Assembly (NCBI RefSeq): GCF_965233615.1
Contig: NZ_OZ247495.1
Source of the DNA: Pelagibius sp028280305
GTDB taxonomy: Bacteria; Pseudomonadota; Alphaproteobacteria; Kiloniellales; Kiloniellaceae
DNA length: 64,000 bases
Strand: one strand, 5' to 3'
A model generated the notes under the pieces. That model saw only the letters and a program-made list of their open reading frames with translations. It searched no databases and was not told where the DNA came from. Shown here one piece after another: positions 51,643-60,637 of this stretch. The position numbers and the translations under genes were made by a program. The number at the start of each line of letters is the position of its first letter. Position 1 is the first letter of the stretch.

Positions 51643-52589
51643 AGACACTCTCCCGCATCGGACGGCAGCCCTGGCTCTGGGCCTGGATCGCAGCCCTTGC
51701 CGTGTGGCTGGCCACGGCGGTCTTCACCGGCGGCCAGGGCGCGGCACAGGTGATGAGCGCCGCCACGACCTTCGGTGCCTTCTTCGTCATCGTGGCCCTG
51801 GGCCAGATGTTCGTCATCACCCTGGGGCCCGGCAACGTCGACCTTTCAATTCCGGCAGCCATGACCCTCTCCGGTACCGTGGCCATGAAGGTGATGGACG
51901 GCGCCAATGCCATGATCCCGGTGGGGTTCCTTCTGGCCGTCGCCATCGGGCTGGGTGTCGGCGCGATCAACTACGGCCTTATCCGCTTTCTCAGGATCCC
52001 GCCGATCATCGCCACCCTGTCGTCCAGTTTCATCTTCCAGTCCGCCGCGATCTGGTACAACCGCGGCCTGCGCATCAAACCGCCCGAGATGCTTGCCGAT
52101 TTTACGACGGCGAAGATCGTTGGGGTTCCGGTCCTGGCCGTGGCCGTCGTCCTGCTGGCTGTGGTCATGCACTTCGTCCTGGTGCGGACGGTCTACGGCC
52201 GCGGCGTCATCGCCATCGGGCAGAACCAGCGCGCTGCCCATCTGGCCGGCGTGCCGGTCGAGCGGACCCGCGCCATCACCTATGTGAACTGCGCCGTCTT
52301 CGCGGCCTGCTGCGGCTACTTCCTCGGCGCCTTTTCAGGCGGAGCCGCGCTTAACATGGGCGAAGAGTATCTCCTCTCCTCCATCGCGGTCGTGGTGATC
52401 GGCGGCACTTCGGTCGCCGGCGGCTACGCCAATGTACCCGGCCTCTGGGGCGCGGCCCTGTTCCTGTTTCTGCTGGTCACGATGCTGAACACTTTCGGCG
52501 CCGGCGCAGGCGTGCGGCTTGTGTTGACCGGGCTCATCATCATCGCGGTCATTGTCGCGGCAAGCGGCGGACGCAAGCGCGACGGCTGA
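51639..52589 (+). CDS. Sugar ABC transporter permease 2 (RbsC-like)
   Basis: A 316-residue permease of the same family. It starts at the GTG (51639) overlapping the previous stop. TLGPGNVDLSIPAAMTLSG and the VVIGGTSVAGGYANVPGLWGAALFL segment are family features. It follows permease 1 and ends the operon; the stop lies inside a hairpin shared with the convergent phhA. Confidence 0.92.
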   Translation: MKTLSRIGRQPWLWAWIAALAVWLATAVFTGGQGAAQVMSAATTFGAFFVIVALGQMFVITLGPGNVDLSIPAAMTLSGTVAMKVMDGANAMIPVGFLLAVAIGLGVGAINYGLIRFLRIPPIIATLSSSFIFQSAAIWYNRGLRIKPPEMLADFTTAKIVGVPVLAVAVVLLAVVMHFVLVRTVYGRGVIAIGQNQRAAHLAGVPVERTRAITYVNCAVFAACCGYFLGAFSGGAALNMGEEYLLSSIAVVVIGGTSVAGGYANVPGLWGAALFLFLLVTMLNTFGAGAGVRLVLTGLIIIAVIVAASGGRKRDG

Positions 52590-52612
52590 GGCGAAAGGCC
52601 TTACTTCGCCTC
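52588..52612. terminator. Hairpin between convergent permease 2 and phhA
   Basis: An 8-bp perfect stem (GAGGCGAA at 52588-52595 with TTCGCCTC at 52605-52612) around a 9-nt loop fills the 23-bp gap and reaches into the permease stop. No T-tract follows in either direction, so termination strength is uncertain. It could serve as a bidirectional 3' end stabiliser. Confidence 0.4.
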
Positions 52613-53416
52613 CTAAGCCGCGCCGGCCTCGTCCTTGGGCGGGAAGGTCGGCGACAGGGACTTCAGGCGTTTGGCCTCGTCCATGATCGGCACCAGATCG
52701 CTGCTCACCAGGTCGTAGAGTTGCCGGGCCGAGTCGATGACGTAGTAGACGGTCTGGAAGATATCGATGCGGTAGGGGGTGCGGAACACGGTAAGCGCAT
52801 CGAAGGGCCGGCGTTCCGGTTTCTCGCTCTCCACCGAATAGGGCGCCTCGCCCGCCGAGGAGGCGATCCCGGCACCATAGATACGCATCCCCTCCTCCGT
52901 GCGGATCAGGCCGAACTCCACGGTGAACCAGAACAGGCGCTGCATCATCCAGATGTAGGACTTGTCGAGCTGCAAGGCCTTCTCGCCGTACTTCTGCAGG
53001 AAATCGGCGTAGGTCGGCAGGGTCAGCATCGGGCAGTGGCCGAAAATCTCGTGAAAGACATCCGGCTCCTGCAAGTAGTCGAACTCCTCACGGCGGCGGA
53101 TAAAGGTGGCGGCGGGAAACTTGCGCTCGGACAGGAGCGTGAAAAACTTTTTGGGCGAAATCAGCGCCGGCACCGGCTCCACCCCGAAACCGCTGATCTC
53201 GTTCAGGCGTGCATTCACGTCCTTCAACTGCGGCACCCGGTCGTCCGGCAGCTCGAGCGCATTCAGCCCGTTGAGGTATTCGTCGCAGACCCGGCCCGGC
53301 AACAGCGCTTTCTGGCGGGCGTAAAGATCGCGCCAGACGGCGTTCTCCTCGTCGCTGTAGGAAATGATCCCCCTGCTGTCCGGGATCTTCGATTCGTAAC
53401 TGGTCGACTTTGCCAT
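52613..53416 (-). CDS. phhA: Phenylalanine 4-monooxygenase
   Basis: PhhA hydroxylates phenylalanine to tyrosine with tetrahydropterin and O2. The 267-residue protein has the iron-binding FHEIFGHCPMLTLP pair of His and the Glu in FWFTVEFGLI, as in bacterial aromatic amino acid hydroxylases. Length is normal for the bacterial form, which has no regulatory domain. Upstream of the ATG at 53416 is a good AAGGAGGAAGG site. No carbinolamine dehydratase gene is adjacent. Confidence 0.95.
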   Translation of the reverse strand: MAKSTSYESKIPDSRGIISYSDEENAVWRDLYARQKALLPGRVCDEYLNGLNALELPDDRVPQLKDVNARLNEISGFGVEPVPALISPKKFFTLLSERKFPAATFIRRREEFDYLQEPDVFHEIFGHCPMLTLPTYADFLQKYGEKALQLDKSYIWMMQRLFWFTVEFGLIRTEEGMRIYGAGIASSAGEAPYSVESEKPERRPFDALTVFRTPYRIDIFQTVYYVIDSARQLYDLVSSDLVPIMDEAKRLKSLSPTFPPKDEAGAA

Positions 53417-53543
53417 GATCCTTCCTCCTTCCCGCTTCGGGAAGCGCGATCAACGTTTGGGGGCACCGACCTCGGCCATCAGCTTGACAGCACCCTCCTT
53501 ACCCAAGCGTTAACCCTGATATGGGTGCTGCGCGATAACTGCG

Positions 53544-54617
53544 CTAGCCCTCCGCCTTCAGGACGCCGCGGCGGATCTGGTCTTCCTCGATGGAATCGAA
53601 CAGCGCCTGGAAATTGCCCTCGCCGAAACCTTCGTCGCCCTTGCGCTGAATCAGTTCGAAGAACACCGGGCCGATGACGTTCTTGGTGAAGATCTGCAGC
53701 AACCGCCCGCCATCTTCGGTCGGCGCGCCGTCGATCAGGATCTTGTTTGCCGCCAGGCGTTCAAGGTCTTCACCGTGACCGGGCAGCCGCCCATCGACCT
53801 GCTCGTAGTAGGTATCCGGCACGCCGGACTGGAACTCGACACCCTTGGCGTTCAGCGTCTCAACGGAATCATAGATGTCGTCGGTGCCCAGGGCGATGTG
53901 CTGAATGCCTTCGCCCTTGTACTCTTCCAGATATTCGGCGATCTGCGACTTGTCGTCGGAACTCTCGTTGATCGGAATGCGGATCTTGCCGCAGGGGCTG
54001 GTCATGGCCTTGGATTTCAGACCGGTCAGTTTGCCCTCGATATCGAAGTAGCGGATTTCCCGGAAGTTGAAGAGCCGCTCATAAAAGTCCGCCCACTCCT
54101 TCATACGGCCGCGATAGACATTGTGGGTCAGGTGATCGATGTAGGTGAGGCCCGCGCCCGGCGGATGCTGGTCGACACCGGGGATCGGCTTGAAGTCGAC
54201 GTCATAGATGGAACCGTTGTCGGCGTAACGGTCCACCAGATAAATCAGCGAGTCGCCGATCCCTTTGATGGCCGGGATGTTCAGTTCCATCGGCCCGGCG
54301 TTCGACTCGACCACCCAGGCGCCCAGTTCCTCGGCCCGCTTGCAAGCCGCCGCCGCATCCTTCACCCGAAAGGCGATGGCACAGACCGAGGGACCGTGCA
54401 GCAGCGTGAAGGCCTGCGGGAAACCCTGCCCCTCCGCATTCAGGATAAAGTTCACATCGCCCTGGCGGTAAAGCGTCACCGCCTTCGAGCGGTGCTCGGC
54501 AATGGCCGTAAAGCCCATGGTTTCGAAGAGACGCCCCAACGCCTCCGGTTCCGGCGAGGTGAATTCGATGAACTCGAAACCATCGGTCTGCATCGGATTG
54601 TCCCAATGGTCGGCCAT
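53544..54617 (-). CDS. hpd: 4-hydroxyphenylpyruvate dioxygenase
   Basis: HPPD turns 4-hydroxyphenylpyruvate into homogentisate in tyrosine catabolism. The 357-residue protein has two VOC domains; Fe ligands are in DHLTHNVYRGRM (His), IQHIALGTDDI (His) and GPVFFELIQRKGDEGFGEGNF (Glu). ATG at 54617 with AAAGGA site is chosen; the longer in-frame extension is rejected. It is divergent from the IOR gene and about 130 bp upstream of phhA in direction, so it may be co-regulated. Confidence 0.95.
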   Translation of the reverse strand: MADHWDNPMQTDGFEFIEFTSPEPEALGRLFETMGFTAIAEHRSKAVTLYRQGDVNFILNAEGQGFPQAFTLLHGPSVCAIAFRVKDAAAACKRAEELGAWVVESNAGPMELNIPAIKGIGDSLIYLVDRYADNGSIYDVDFKPIPGVDQHPPGAGLTYIDHLTHNVYRGRMKEWADFYERLFNFREIRYFDIEGKLTGLKSKAMTSPCGKIRIPINESSDDKSQIAEYLEEYKGEGIQHIALGTDDIYDSVETLNAKGVEFQSGVPDTYYEQVDGRLPGHGEDLERLAANKILIDGAPTEDGGRLLQIFTKNVIGPVFFELIQRKGDEGFGEGNFQALFDSIEEDQIRRGVLKAEG

Positions 54618-54998
54618 GGCAGCGTCCTTTCTCCTCTGATCGTGTCTTACCGAGCGCCCGGCTTCGCCTGTGTGGAAGCGGCGCAACAGATGTCGCCTTG
54701 TTGCTGACAGCCTTAGACCGTCAAGTTGCAACCATCAATATAGGCCGGAATCCATTGCGCTGTTCGTTCATTCCTTGCTGCTATGCAGCAAAACGTGCCG
54801 CTTCGACTCGCCCCCTTGGCAAATCTTTCGCCTGCCCCGAAGAGAACGTTGCGATATGATCTCAAGCGGTTTGGGATTCGCCCGATCCTTGCTTTCTTCA
54901 GTCGCCGGCAGCCTCTTAAATTGTTATTTAGGTCAGCATCTATTACCTTTTTATGAGAGATCAGAAATCTCACTGCGCCGTAACAGCAAGCAGGACCC
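54618..54998. promoter_or_regulatory. Divergent regulatory region, hpd / indolepyruvate oxidoreductase
   Basis: No gene is supported in 381 bp. A perfect 17-bp dyad TTGCTGC-TAT-GCAGCAA lies at 54775-54791 and TTGCAA at 54726-54731. GAGAT/ATCTC arms (54957-54961 and 54967-54971) stand near the start of the plus-strand gene, likely in its leader. The TTGC-GCAA dyad is a good candidate operator for an aromatic-catabolism regulator. Confidence 0.5.
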
Positions 54999-57900
54999 GT
55001 GACTATGGCTTTGCAGGCGGTTTCCCTAGACGACAAATACGCCCTTGAACGGGGCCGGGTCTTCCTGACCGGCACCCAGGCGCTGGTGCGCCTGCCGATG
55101 ATGCAGCGCCAGCGCGATCTCGCCGCAGGGCTCAACACCGCGGGCTTCGTCACCGGTTATCGCGGCTCGCCGCTGGGCGGTGTCGATCAGCAGATGGGCC
55201 GCGCCGTGCAATTCCTGAAGAAACATCACATCCACTTCCAGGCCGGCGTGAACGAAGACCTGGCAGCCACCGCGGTCTGGGGCAGCCAGCAGGGCGACCT
55301 TTTCGGCGACAGCAATTACGACGGCGTTTTTTCCATGTGGTACGCCAAGGGCCCGGGTGTCGACCGCTCCGGCGACGTGCTGCGCCACGGCAACATGGCC
55401 GGCGCCAGCCGCAACGGCGGCGTTCTGCTGCTGGCCGGCGACGACCACACCGCCAAATCCTCGACCACCGCGCATCAGTGCGAATACACCTTCATGGACC
55501 TGATGATCCCGGTGCTCAACCCGGCGGGGGTTCAGGAGTTTCTCGATCTCGGCCTCTACGGCTGGGCGATGAGCCGTTTTTCCGGCTGCTGGATCGGCTT
55601 CAAGACCATCGGCGAGACCGTCGACTCCTCCGCCAGCGTGTCGATCGATCCGGCGCGCAACCAGATCATCCTGCCGGAGGACTTCGAGGAAACGCCGGGC
55701 GGCCTGCATGTGCGCTGGCCGGACACGCCGCTGGAGCAGGAAGAACGCCTGCACCGCCACAAGATCTATGCCGCCCTCGCCTTTGCCCGCGCAAACAAAC
55801 TGGACAAGACGGTGCTCGGCGCGGAGAAGCCGCGCTTTGGCATCGTCACCGCCGGCAAGGCCTATCTCGACGTACGCCAGGCCCTCGACGATCTGAGCAT
55901 CGACGAAGCCCGGGCCCGGGAAGTCGGCCTGGCGGTCTACAAGGTCGGCATGTCCTGGCCGCTGGAGCGCGAAGGTATCCGCCAGTTCGCCGAAGGCCTG
56001 GAAGAAATCCTGGTGGTCGAGGAAAAGCGCGCCATCATCGAAAACCAGGTGAAGGAACAGCTCTACAACTGGCGCGCCGACGTGCGCCCGCGCATCGTTG
56101 GCAAGTTCGACGAAAACGGCGACTGGATTCTGCCCTCCATCGGTGAACTGACCCCGGCGCGCATTGCCCGCGCCATCGCCAAGCGCATCGCACGTTTTCA
56201 TTCCAGCGAGGACATTGACCAGCGCCTGCGTTTCCTGGCGGAAAAGGAAGAGGCTCTGAGCGCCGAGCAGACCCCGATGACCCGGGTTCCCTACTTCTGC
56301 TCCGGCTGCCCCCACAACTCGTCTACGAAGGTTCCCGAAGGCAGCCGTGCCTTGGCCGGTATCGGCTGTCACTACATGGTGCAGTGGATGGACCGGAACA
56401 CCGACACCTTCAGCCAGATGGGCGGCGAGGGCGTCGCCTGGGTCGGTCAGGCCCCCTTCTCCAAGACCAAGCATGTCTTCGTCAATCTGGGCGACGGCAC
56501 CTACTTCCACTCCGGAATCCTGGCGATCCGTGCCGCCGTCGGCGCCGGTGTCAACATCACCTACAAGATCCTTTACAACGATGCGGTGGCCATGACCGGC
56601 GGGCAGCCGGTCGACGGTCCTCTCGACCCGGCCATGATCACCCGTCAGGTCGCCGCCGAAGGCGTGCGCCGCATCGTGGTGGTGACCGACGAGCCTGAAA
56701 AGTATCCCCTGGGCACCAACTGGGCCGAGGGCGTGACCGTCGAGCATCGCGAGCGTCTCGATGCGATCCAGAAGGATCTGCGCGAGATCGAAGGCGTTAC
56801 CGTGCTGCTCTACGATCAGACCTGCGCGGCGGAAAAGCGCCGGCGCCGCAAGCGCGGCCTCTTCCCCGATCCGCCCAAGCGCGCCTTCATCAACGATCTG
56901 GTCTGCGAGGGCTGCGGCGACTGTTCGGTAAAATCCAACTGCGTTTCCGTGGTGCCGGTGGAAACCGAATTCGGGCGCAAGCGCGCCATCGACCAATCGT
57001 CCTGCAACAAGGACTTTTCCTGCGTGAACGGCTTCTGCCCCAGCTTCGTGACGGTGCATGGCGGCGCCATCCGCAAGATGAAGCCGCTGTCGCAGAAGCC
57101 GAGCCCGGCGGCGGATACCTGGGACGATCTGCCGGCACCTGTTGTGCCGAGCCTCGACGCACCTTACGGCATCGTGGTCACCGGGGTCGGCGGTACCGGC
57201 GTGGTGACCATCGGTGCGCTGCTCGGCATGGCCGCCCATCTGGAGGGGCGCGGCTGCTCCCTGCTCGACATGGCAGGGCTGGCGCAAAAAGGCGGCGCCG
57301 TGGTCAGCCACATCCGCCTCGCCCCCAAGCCGGAAGACATTCATGCCGTGCGCATCTCCGCCGGCGGCGCCAAGCTGATACTCGGCTGCGACCTCGTGGT
57401 CGCCAGCGGCTTCGAGGCCCTGTCCAAAATCACCCCGGGCGATACCCATGCGGTGATCAACAGCCATCAGGTGATGACCGGGGAATTCACCCGCAATCCC
57501 GACCTGGCGTTCCCGGGCGGCGAACTGCAGCGCCTCATCGCCGAAGCCAGCGGCCCCGGCAAGGCCGACTTCATTGATGCCACGCGCATCGCCACCGCCC
57601 TGCTTGGCGATTCCATCGCCACCAACCTCTTCATGCTGGGTTTTGCCTGGCAAAAGGGCCTGGTGCCGCTGAGCGAAGAAGCCATCAACAAGGCCATCGA
57701 ACTGAACAGCGTGGCGGTCGAAGCCAACAAGCGCGCCTTCCGCTGGGGGCGGCGGGGCGCCCACGATCTGGCGAGGGTGGAAAAGGCCATTGCGCCCAAG
57801 GCCGAACCGCAGAGCCATCACCTCTCCCAGGACCTGGACGAGCTGATCTCCCGGCGCGCCGACTTCCTGACCGGCTATCAGAACGCCGCCTATGCAGAGC

Positions 57901-58490
57901 GCTACAAGAAACTGGTGACACGCCTGCGTCAGGCGGAAAAGGAGAAAGCGCCCGGCTTCTCCGGCCTCGCCGAGGCCGTCGCCCGCTATTACTTCAAGCT
58001 GCTGGCGGTGAAGGACGAATACGAAGTGGCGCGGCTCTACAGCGGCCCGGAGTTCCGTCAGAAGCTGAACGAGCAGTTCGAGGGCGACTTCAAACTTTCC
58101 TTCCATCTCGCCCCGCCGCTGATCGCCAAGCGCAATCCCGACAACGGCGAACTGCAGAAGCAGGAGTTCGGCGCCTGGATGCTGCCGGCCTTCCGCCTGC
58201 TGTCCAAGCTGAAGGGCCTGCGCGGTACGGCCCTCGACATCTTCGGCTACAGCGCCGAGCGCAAGATGGAACAGGCGCTGATCCGGGACTATGAAGCGGT
58301 TATGGAAGAGGTTGCAGGGAAGCTCTCCATCGACAGCCACGCTATCGCCGTGGAACTGGCCTCGATCCCGGAAAAGATCCGCGGCTACGGCCACGTGAAG
58401 GAAGCCCATGTGAAAACCGCCAAGGCTTGCGAAGGCGACCTGCTGGAGGCCCTGCGCAATCCGGCGCAGCGCCAGACGGCGGCCGAGTAG
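54999..58490 (+). CDS. Indolepyruvate ferredoxin oxidoreductase (fused IorA-IorB type)
   Basis: A 1163-residue cytoplasmic enzyme that decarboxylates aryl-pyruvates to arylacetyl-CoA with reduction of ferredoxin. An N-terminal pyruvate-oxidoreductase-like domain (TGYRGSPLGGVDQQMG) and a thiamine-diphosphate domain (GGEGVAWVGQAPFSK; NLGDGTYFHSGILAIRAAV) come first. They are followed by a cysteine-rich Fe-S region (CEGCGDCSVKSNCVSV) and a gamma domain (GIVVTGVGGTGVVTIGALLG). GTG at 54999 is taken as start; ATG at 55005 is an alternative. It fits with hpd and phhA as phenylalanine/tyrosine catabolism. Confidence 0.94.
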   Translation: MTMALQAVSLDDKYALERGRVFLTGTQALVRLPMMQRQRDLAAGLNTAGFVTGYRGSPLGGVDQQMGRAVQFLKKHHIHFQAGVNEDLAATAVWGSQQGDLFGDSNYDGVFSMWYAKGPGVDRSGDVLRHGNMAGASRNGGVLLLAGDDHTAKSSTTAHQCEYTFMDLMIPVLNPAGVQEFLDLGLYGWAMSRFSGCWIGFKTIGETVDSSASVSIDPARNQIILPEDFEETPGGLHVRWPDTPLEQEERLHRHKIYAALAFARANKLDKTVLGAEKPRFGIVTAGKAYLDVRQALDDLSIDEARAREVGLAVYKVGMSWPLEREGIRQFAEGLEEILVVEEKRAIIENQVKEQLYNWRADVRPRIVGKFDENGDWILPSIGELTPARIARAIAKRIARFHSSEDIDQRLRFLAEKEEALSAEQTPMTRVPYFCSGCPHNSSTKVPEGSRALAGIGCHYMVQWMDRNTDTFSQMGGEGVAWVGQAPFSKTKHVFVNLGDGTYFHSGILAIRAAVGAGVNITYKILYNDAVAMTGGQPVDGPLDPAMITRQVAAEGVRRIVVVTDEPEKYPLGTNWAEGVTVEHRERLDAIQKDLREIEGVTVLLYDQTCAAEKRRRRKRGLFPDPPKRAFINDLVCEGCGDCSVKSNCVSVVPVETEFGRKRAIDQSSCNKDFSCVNGFCPSFVTVHGGAIRKMKPLSQKPSPAADTWDDLPAPVVPSLDAPYGIVVTGVGGTGVVTIGALLGMAAHLEGRGCSLLDMAGLAQKGGAVVSHIRLAPKPEDIHAVRISAGGAKLILGCDLVVASGFEALSKITPGDTHAVINSHQVMTGEFTRNPDLAFPGGELQRLIAEASGPGKADFIDATRIATALLGDSIATNLFMLGFAWQKGLVPLSEEAINKAIELNSVAVEANKRAFRWGRRGAHDLARVEKAIAPKAEPQSHHLSQDLDELISRRADFLTGYQNAAYAERYKKLVTRLRQAEKEKAPGFSGLAEAVARYYFKLLAVKDEYEVARLYSGPEFRQKLNEQFEGDFKLSFHLAPPLIAKRNPDNGELQKQEFGAWMLPAFRLLSKLKGLRGTALDIFGYSAERKMEQALIRDYEAVMEEVAGKLSIDSHAIAVELASIPEKIRGYGHVKEAHVKTAKACEGDLLEALRNPAQRQTAAE

Positions 58491-58500
58491 CGAAACAACA

Positions 58501-58631
58501 AAGCCCCCTCACCCTCCCGCTGACGCGGGCCCCTCCCTCTCCCACAAGGGGAGAGGGTTTACTGGCACTATCCCATTTTTTGCTTCCCCCTCTCCCCTTG
58601 TGGGAGAGGGTCGGGGTGAGGGGGCTTTTTT
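58501..58631. terminator. GC-rich palindromic repeat (copy 2), likely bidirectional terminator
   Basis: Outer arms AGCCCCCTCACCC (58502-58514) and GGGTGAGGGGGCT (58614-58626) are perfect complements followed by a T6 run on the plus strand; on the minus strand CTTTGTTGTTT follows. Two inner hairpins with CCCTCTCCC/GGGAGAGGG arms (58535-58557 and 58588-58610) have complementary loops ACAAG and CTTGT. It fills the gap between convergent genes and is related to the repeat at 7770-7877. Confidence 0.75.
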
Positions 58632-58637
58632 GTTTCC

Positions 58638-59705
58638 TTACTCCAACCGCCAATAGGTCCCGGCGTCGTTCTGACGGCGCTCCTCATCGGCCAAAAAGTC
58701 CTCGTCAAGCTTACCACCCAGCACGTCGATCAGGTCTTTGCGGACCCGCCGGTTGTTGCGGAAGTACTGATGCCCCGTCGGGTCGGCGGTCCAGGCGTTG
58801 GCGCCCTTGGCCTCCCAGATGATCCGCGGCGAGACGTTGACGACGGAAACCTTTGCCGAGAGCTTGACATCCTCCGTCGGGCAGGGGCCGCTGCGGCCCA
58901 GGCGGTCGGGATTGCCCATGGCAAAATCGCTGGCCTTCAGGGCGGCGTCCTGGTGGTTGTAGTAGACCGTCAGGCGGCGGCAGCCGCGCAGCAACGGTGC
59001 GATCTTGTGGGTCGACTGCAGGGTGTCGTCATCCTCGTCGGCGGCCGCCAGGATGACCTCTTCGAAGAGCGGCGGCAGGTTGTTGCCGACGAAGGTGCGC
59101 ATGGACTGCACGGCGCCGCGGATGGCCCAGTTGCCCATGGAGTGGCAGAGCAGATGAATGCGGCCGTCGCAGCGCTCGTCGCGCGCCGTGTTGCGGATGA
59201 AGTCCGTGGCTTTCAGGATCGCCCGGCCCAAGGCCGCGCCTGACGCCTCGGCCCGCTTGCGGTCGTCGGCATAGGTGCGCCGCGAAACCCCCGCCCCTGC
59301 GGAAGGCCAGGTGAAGAACAGCATGGTCATGTCCTTGCCGCCGGCGGCCAACCATTGCTGCAGTTGAACCGCACGGCCCGCCGCCTCGCGGAACTTGTGA
59401 TCGTAGCCATGCACGAAGATCAGGGCGTCCCCCTTCTTCTTCATCTCCTGGCGCACTTCGTCGAAGATCGCCGCACTGCCGAGTTTCGAGCGGGCCGCAT
59501 CTTCCCGGTCCAAGCGTTCCGGCGCCAGGGAAATCTTTCCCGACTGAACGAAGGAACCGAGATCCTTCTTGTAGAGATCTTTGCCGGCGAAACTCACCTT
59601 ACCGAACCGCAGTTCATCGAGATTCGGGTGAAAGTCTTCACCAATCTCCGGTTTGGCGCCACCGCTCACCTTGCGGTTGGTCGCGAAGTAGACATTCACA
59701 GCCAT
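58638..59705 (-). CDS. DUF900 alpha/beta hydrolase
   Basis: A 355-residue predicted serine hydrolase of the DUF900 family. Signatures are VNVYFATNRKV at the N-terminus, ALIFVHGYDHKFREA, FFTWPSAGAG, the nucleophile in LLCHSMGNWAIRG and ILAAADEDDDT with the acid. No clear signal peptide; members are often of unknown substrate. ATG start with GGGGAAAA upstream. It is convergent with the IOR gene. Confidence 0.85.
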   Translation of the reverse strand: MAVNVYFATNRKVSGGAKPEIGEDFHPNLDELRFGKVSFAGKDLYKKDLGSFVQSGKISLAPERLDREDAARSKLGSAAIFDEVRQEMKKKGDALIFVHGYDHKFREAAGRAVQLQQWLAAGGKDMTMLFFTWPSAGAGVSRRTYADDRKRAEASGAALGRAILKATDFIRNTARDERCDGRIHLLCHSMGNWAIRGAVQSMRTFVGNNLPPLFEEVILAAADEDDDTLQSTHKIAPLLRGCRRLTVYYNHQDAALKASDFAMGNPDRLGRSGPCPTEDVKLSAKVSVVNVSPRIIWEAKGANAWTADPTGHQYFRNNRRVRKDLIDVLGGKLDEDFLADEERRQNDAGTYWRLE

Positions 59706-59927
59706 GTCATTTTTCCCCTGCTTTCCTTCGTCACCCCGAACCCTTTAGGGCCCGGAGAACTCTCTCTCCCGCGCCAAATTAGCAGCCTTACCGGGCCGAC
59801 GGCAGGGAACCGAAGAGGTAATGCCAAGGGAGAGGGGGGTGGGTATTTCCGCGATACGGGTATTCAGCGGATGAACCCTACCGCCGCTTGCGATATCGTC
59901 CCTCGGCAATCAGCAGAAGGCAGATCC

Positions 59928-60548
59928 ATGAGAGAAGAAATTGTCTTTTACACCAATCCGCAATCACGCGGCCGCATCGCCCGTTGGATGCTTGAGGAGG
60001 TGGCGGCGCCCTATCGGACCGAGGTCATCGAATACGGCGCAATGATGAAAAGCCCGGACTATCTGGCGATCAATCCCATGGGCAAGGTGCCCGCCATACG
60101 TCATGGAGACAATCTCGTCACCGAATGCGCAGCCATCTGCGCCTATCTGGCCGATGCTTTTCCCGACGTCGGACTGGCGCCGCCGCTCGACAAGCGCGGC
60201 AGCTACTACCGCTGGCTGTTCTTCGCCGCCGGGCCGATCGAATCAGCCGTGACACACCACTATCTGGGCTTCGATCCGGAAGGCGAGCAGCAGGCAATGG
60301 TCGGCTACGGCACTTTCGCAACGGTGATGGACACCCTTGAGAAAGCGCTCGCCGGCGGCGGTTACATCGCCGGGGAAAGCTTCACGGCGGCCGATATCTA
60401 CCTGGGATCGCAGATCAATTGGGGTCTGCAGTTCGGCACCATGGAGACGCGGCCCGGCTTTGCCGACTATGTCGCACGGCTCACCGATCGTCCCGCCTAC
60501 CAGCGCGCGGCCGAATTGGACGATGCCGCCCCTCCCGCCAGGGAATGA
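59928..60548 (+). CDS. Glutathione S-transferase family protein
   Basis: A 206-residue GST. The thioredoxin-like N-domain has IVFYTNPQSRGRIARWMLEE with a Ser near the usual catalytic position, the NPMGKVPAIRHGD cis-Pro block and LVTECAAICAYLAD. The helical C-domain contains FTAADIYLGSQINWG. The natural substrate is unknown. A weak AGAAGG ribosome site precedes ATG at 59928; the longer in-frame extension is not supported. Confidence 0.9.
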   Translation: MREEIVFYTNPQSRGRIARWMLEEVAAPYRTEVIEYGAMMKSPDYLAINPMGKVPAIRHGDNLVTECAAICAYLADAFPDVGLAPPLDKRGSYYRWLFFAAGPIESAVTHHYLGFDPEGEQQAMVGYGTFATVMDTLEKALAGGGYIAGESFTAADIYLGSQINWGLQFGTMETRPGFADYVARLTDRPAYQRAAELDDAAPPARE

Positions 60549-60586
60549 CGCGGCCTCCCCGAAACAGGCGTTAACTCAAAAGAAAG

Positions 60587-60614
60587 CGGCCCGGACTCAA
60601 AAGAGTCCGGGCCG
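60587..60614 (-). terminator. Intrinsic terminator of the BCCT transporter gene
   Basis: A perfect 12-bp stem (CGGCCCGGACTC with GAGTCCGGGCCG) around AAAA, followed on the minus strand by CTTTCTTTT. It is 24 bp past the minus-strand BCCT stop and also follows the plus-strand GST gene. It is the clearest rho-independent terminator in the window. Confidence 0.85.
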
Positions 60615-60637
60615 ATAGGGTAACCTGCGGATCCCAG

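Noticed and set aside
55026..58409. A 1127-residue open frame antisense to the indolepyruvate oxidoreductase gene
   Set aside because: High GC makes the opposite strand open by chance. It has no family signature, while the sense gene has many motifs. Similar antisense frames at 32089-34113, 38961-40817 and 60644-62326 were left out for the same reason.
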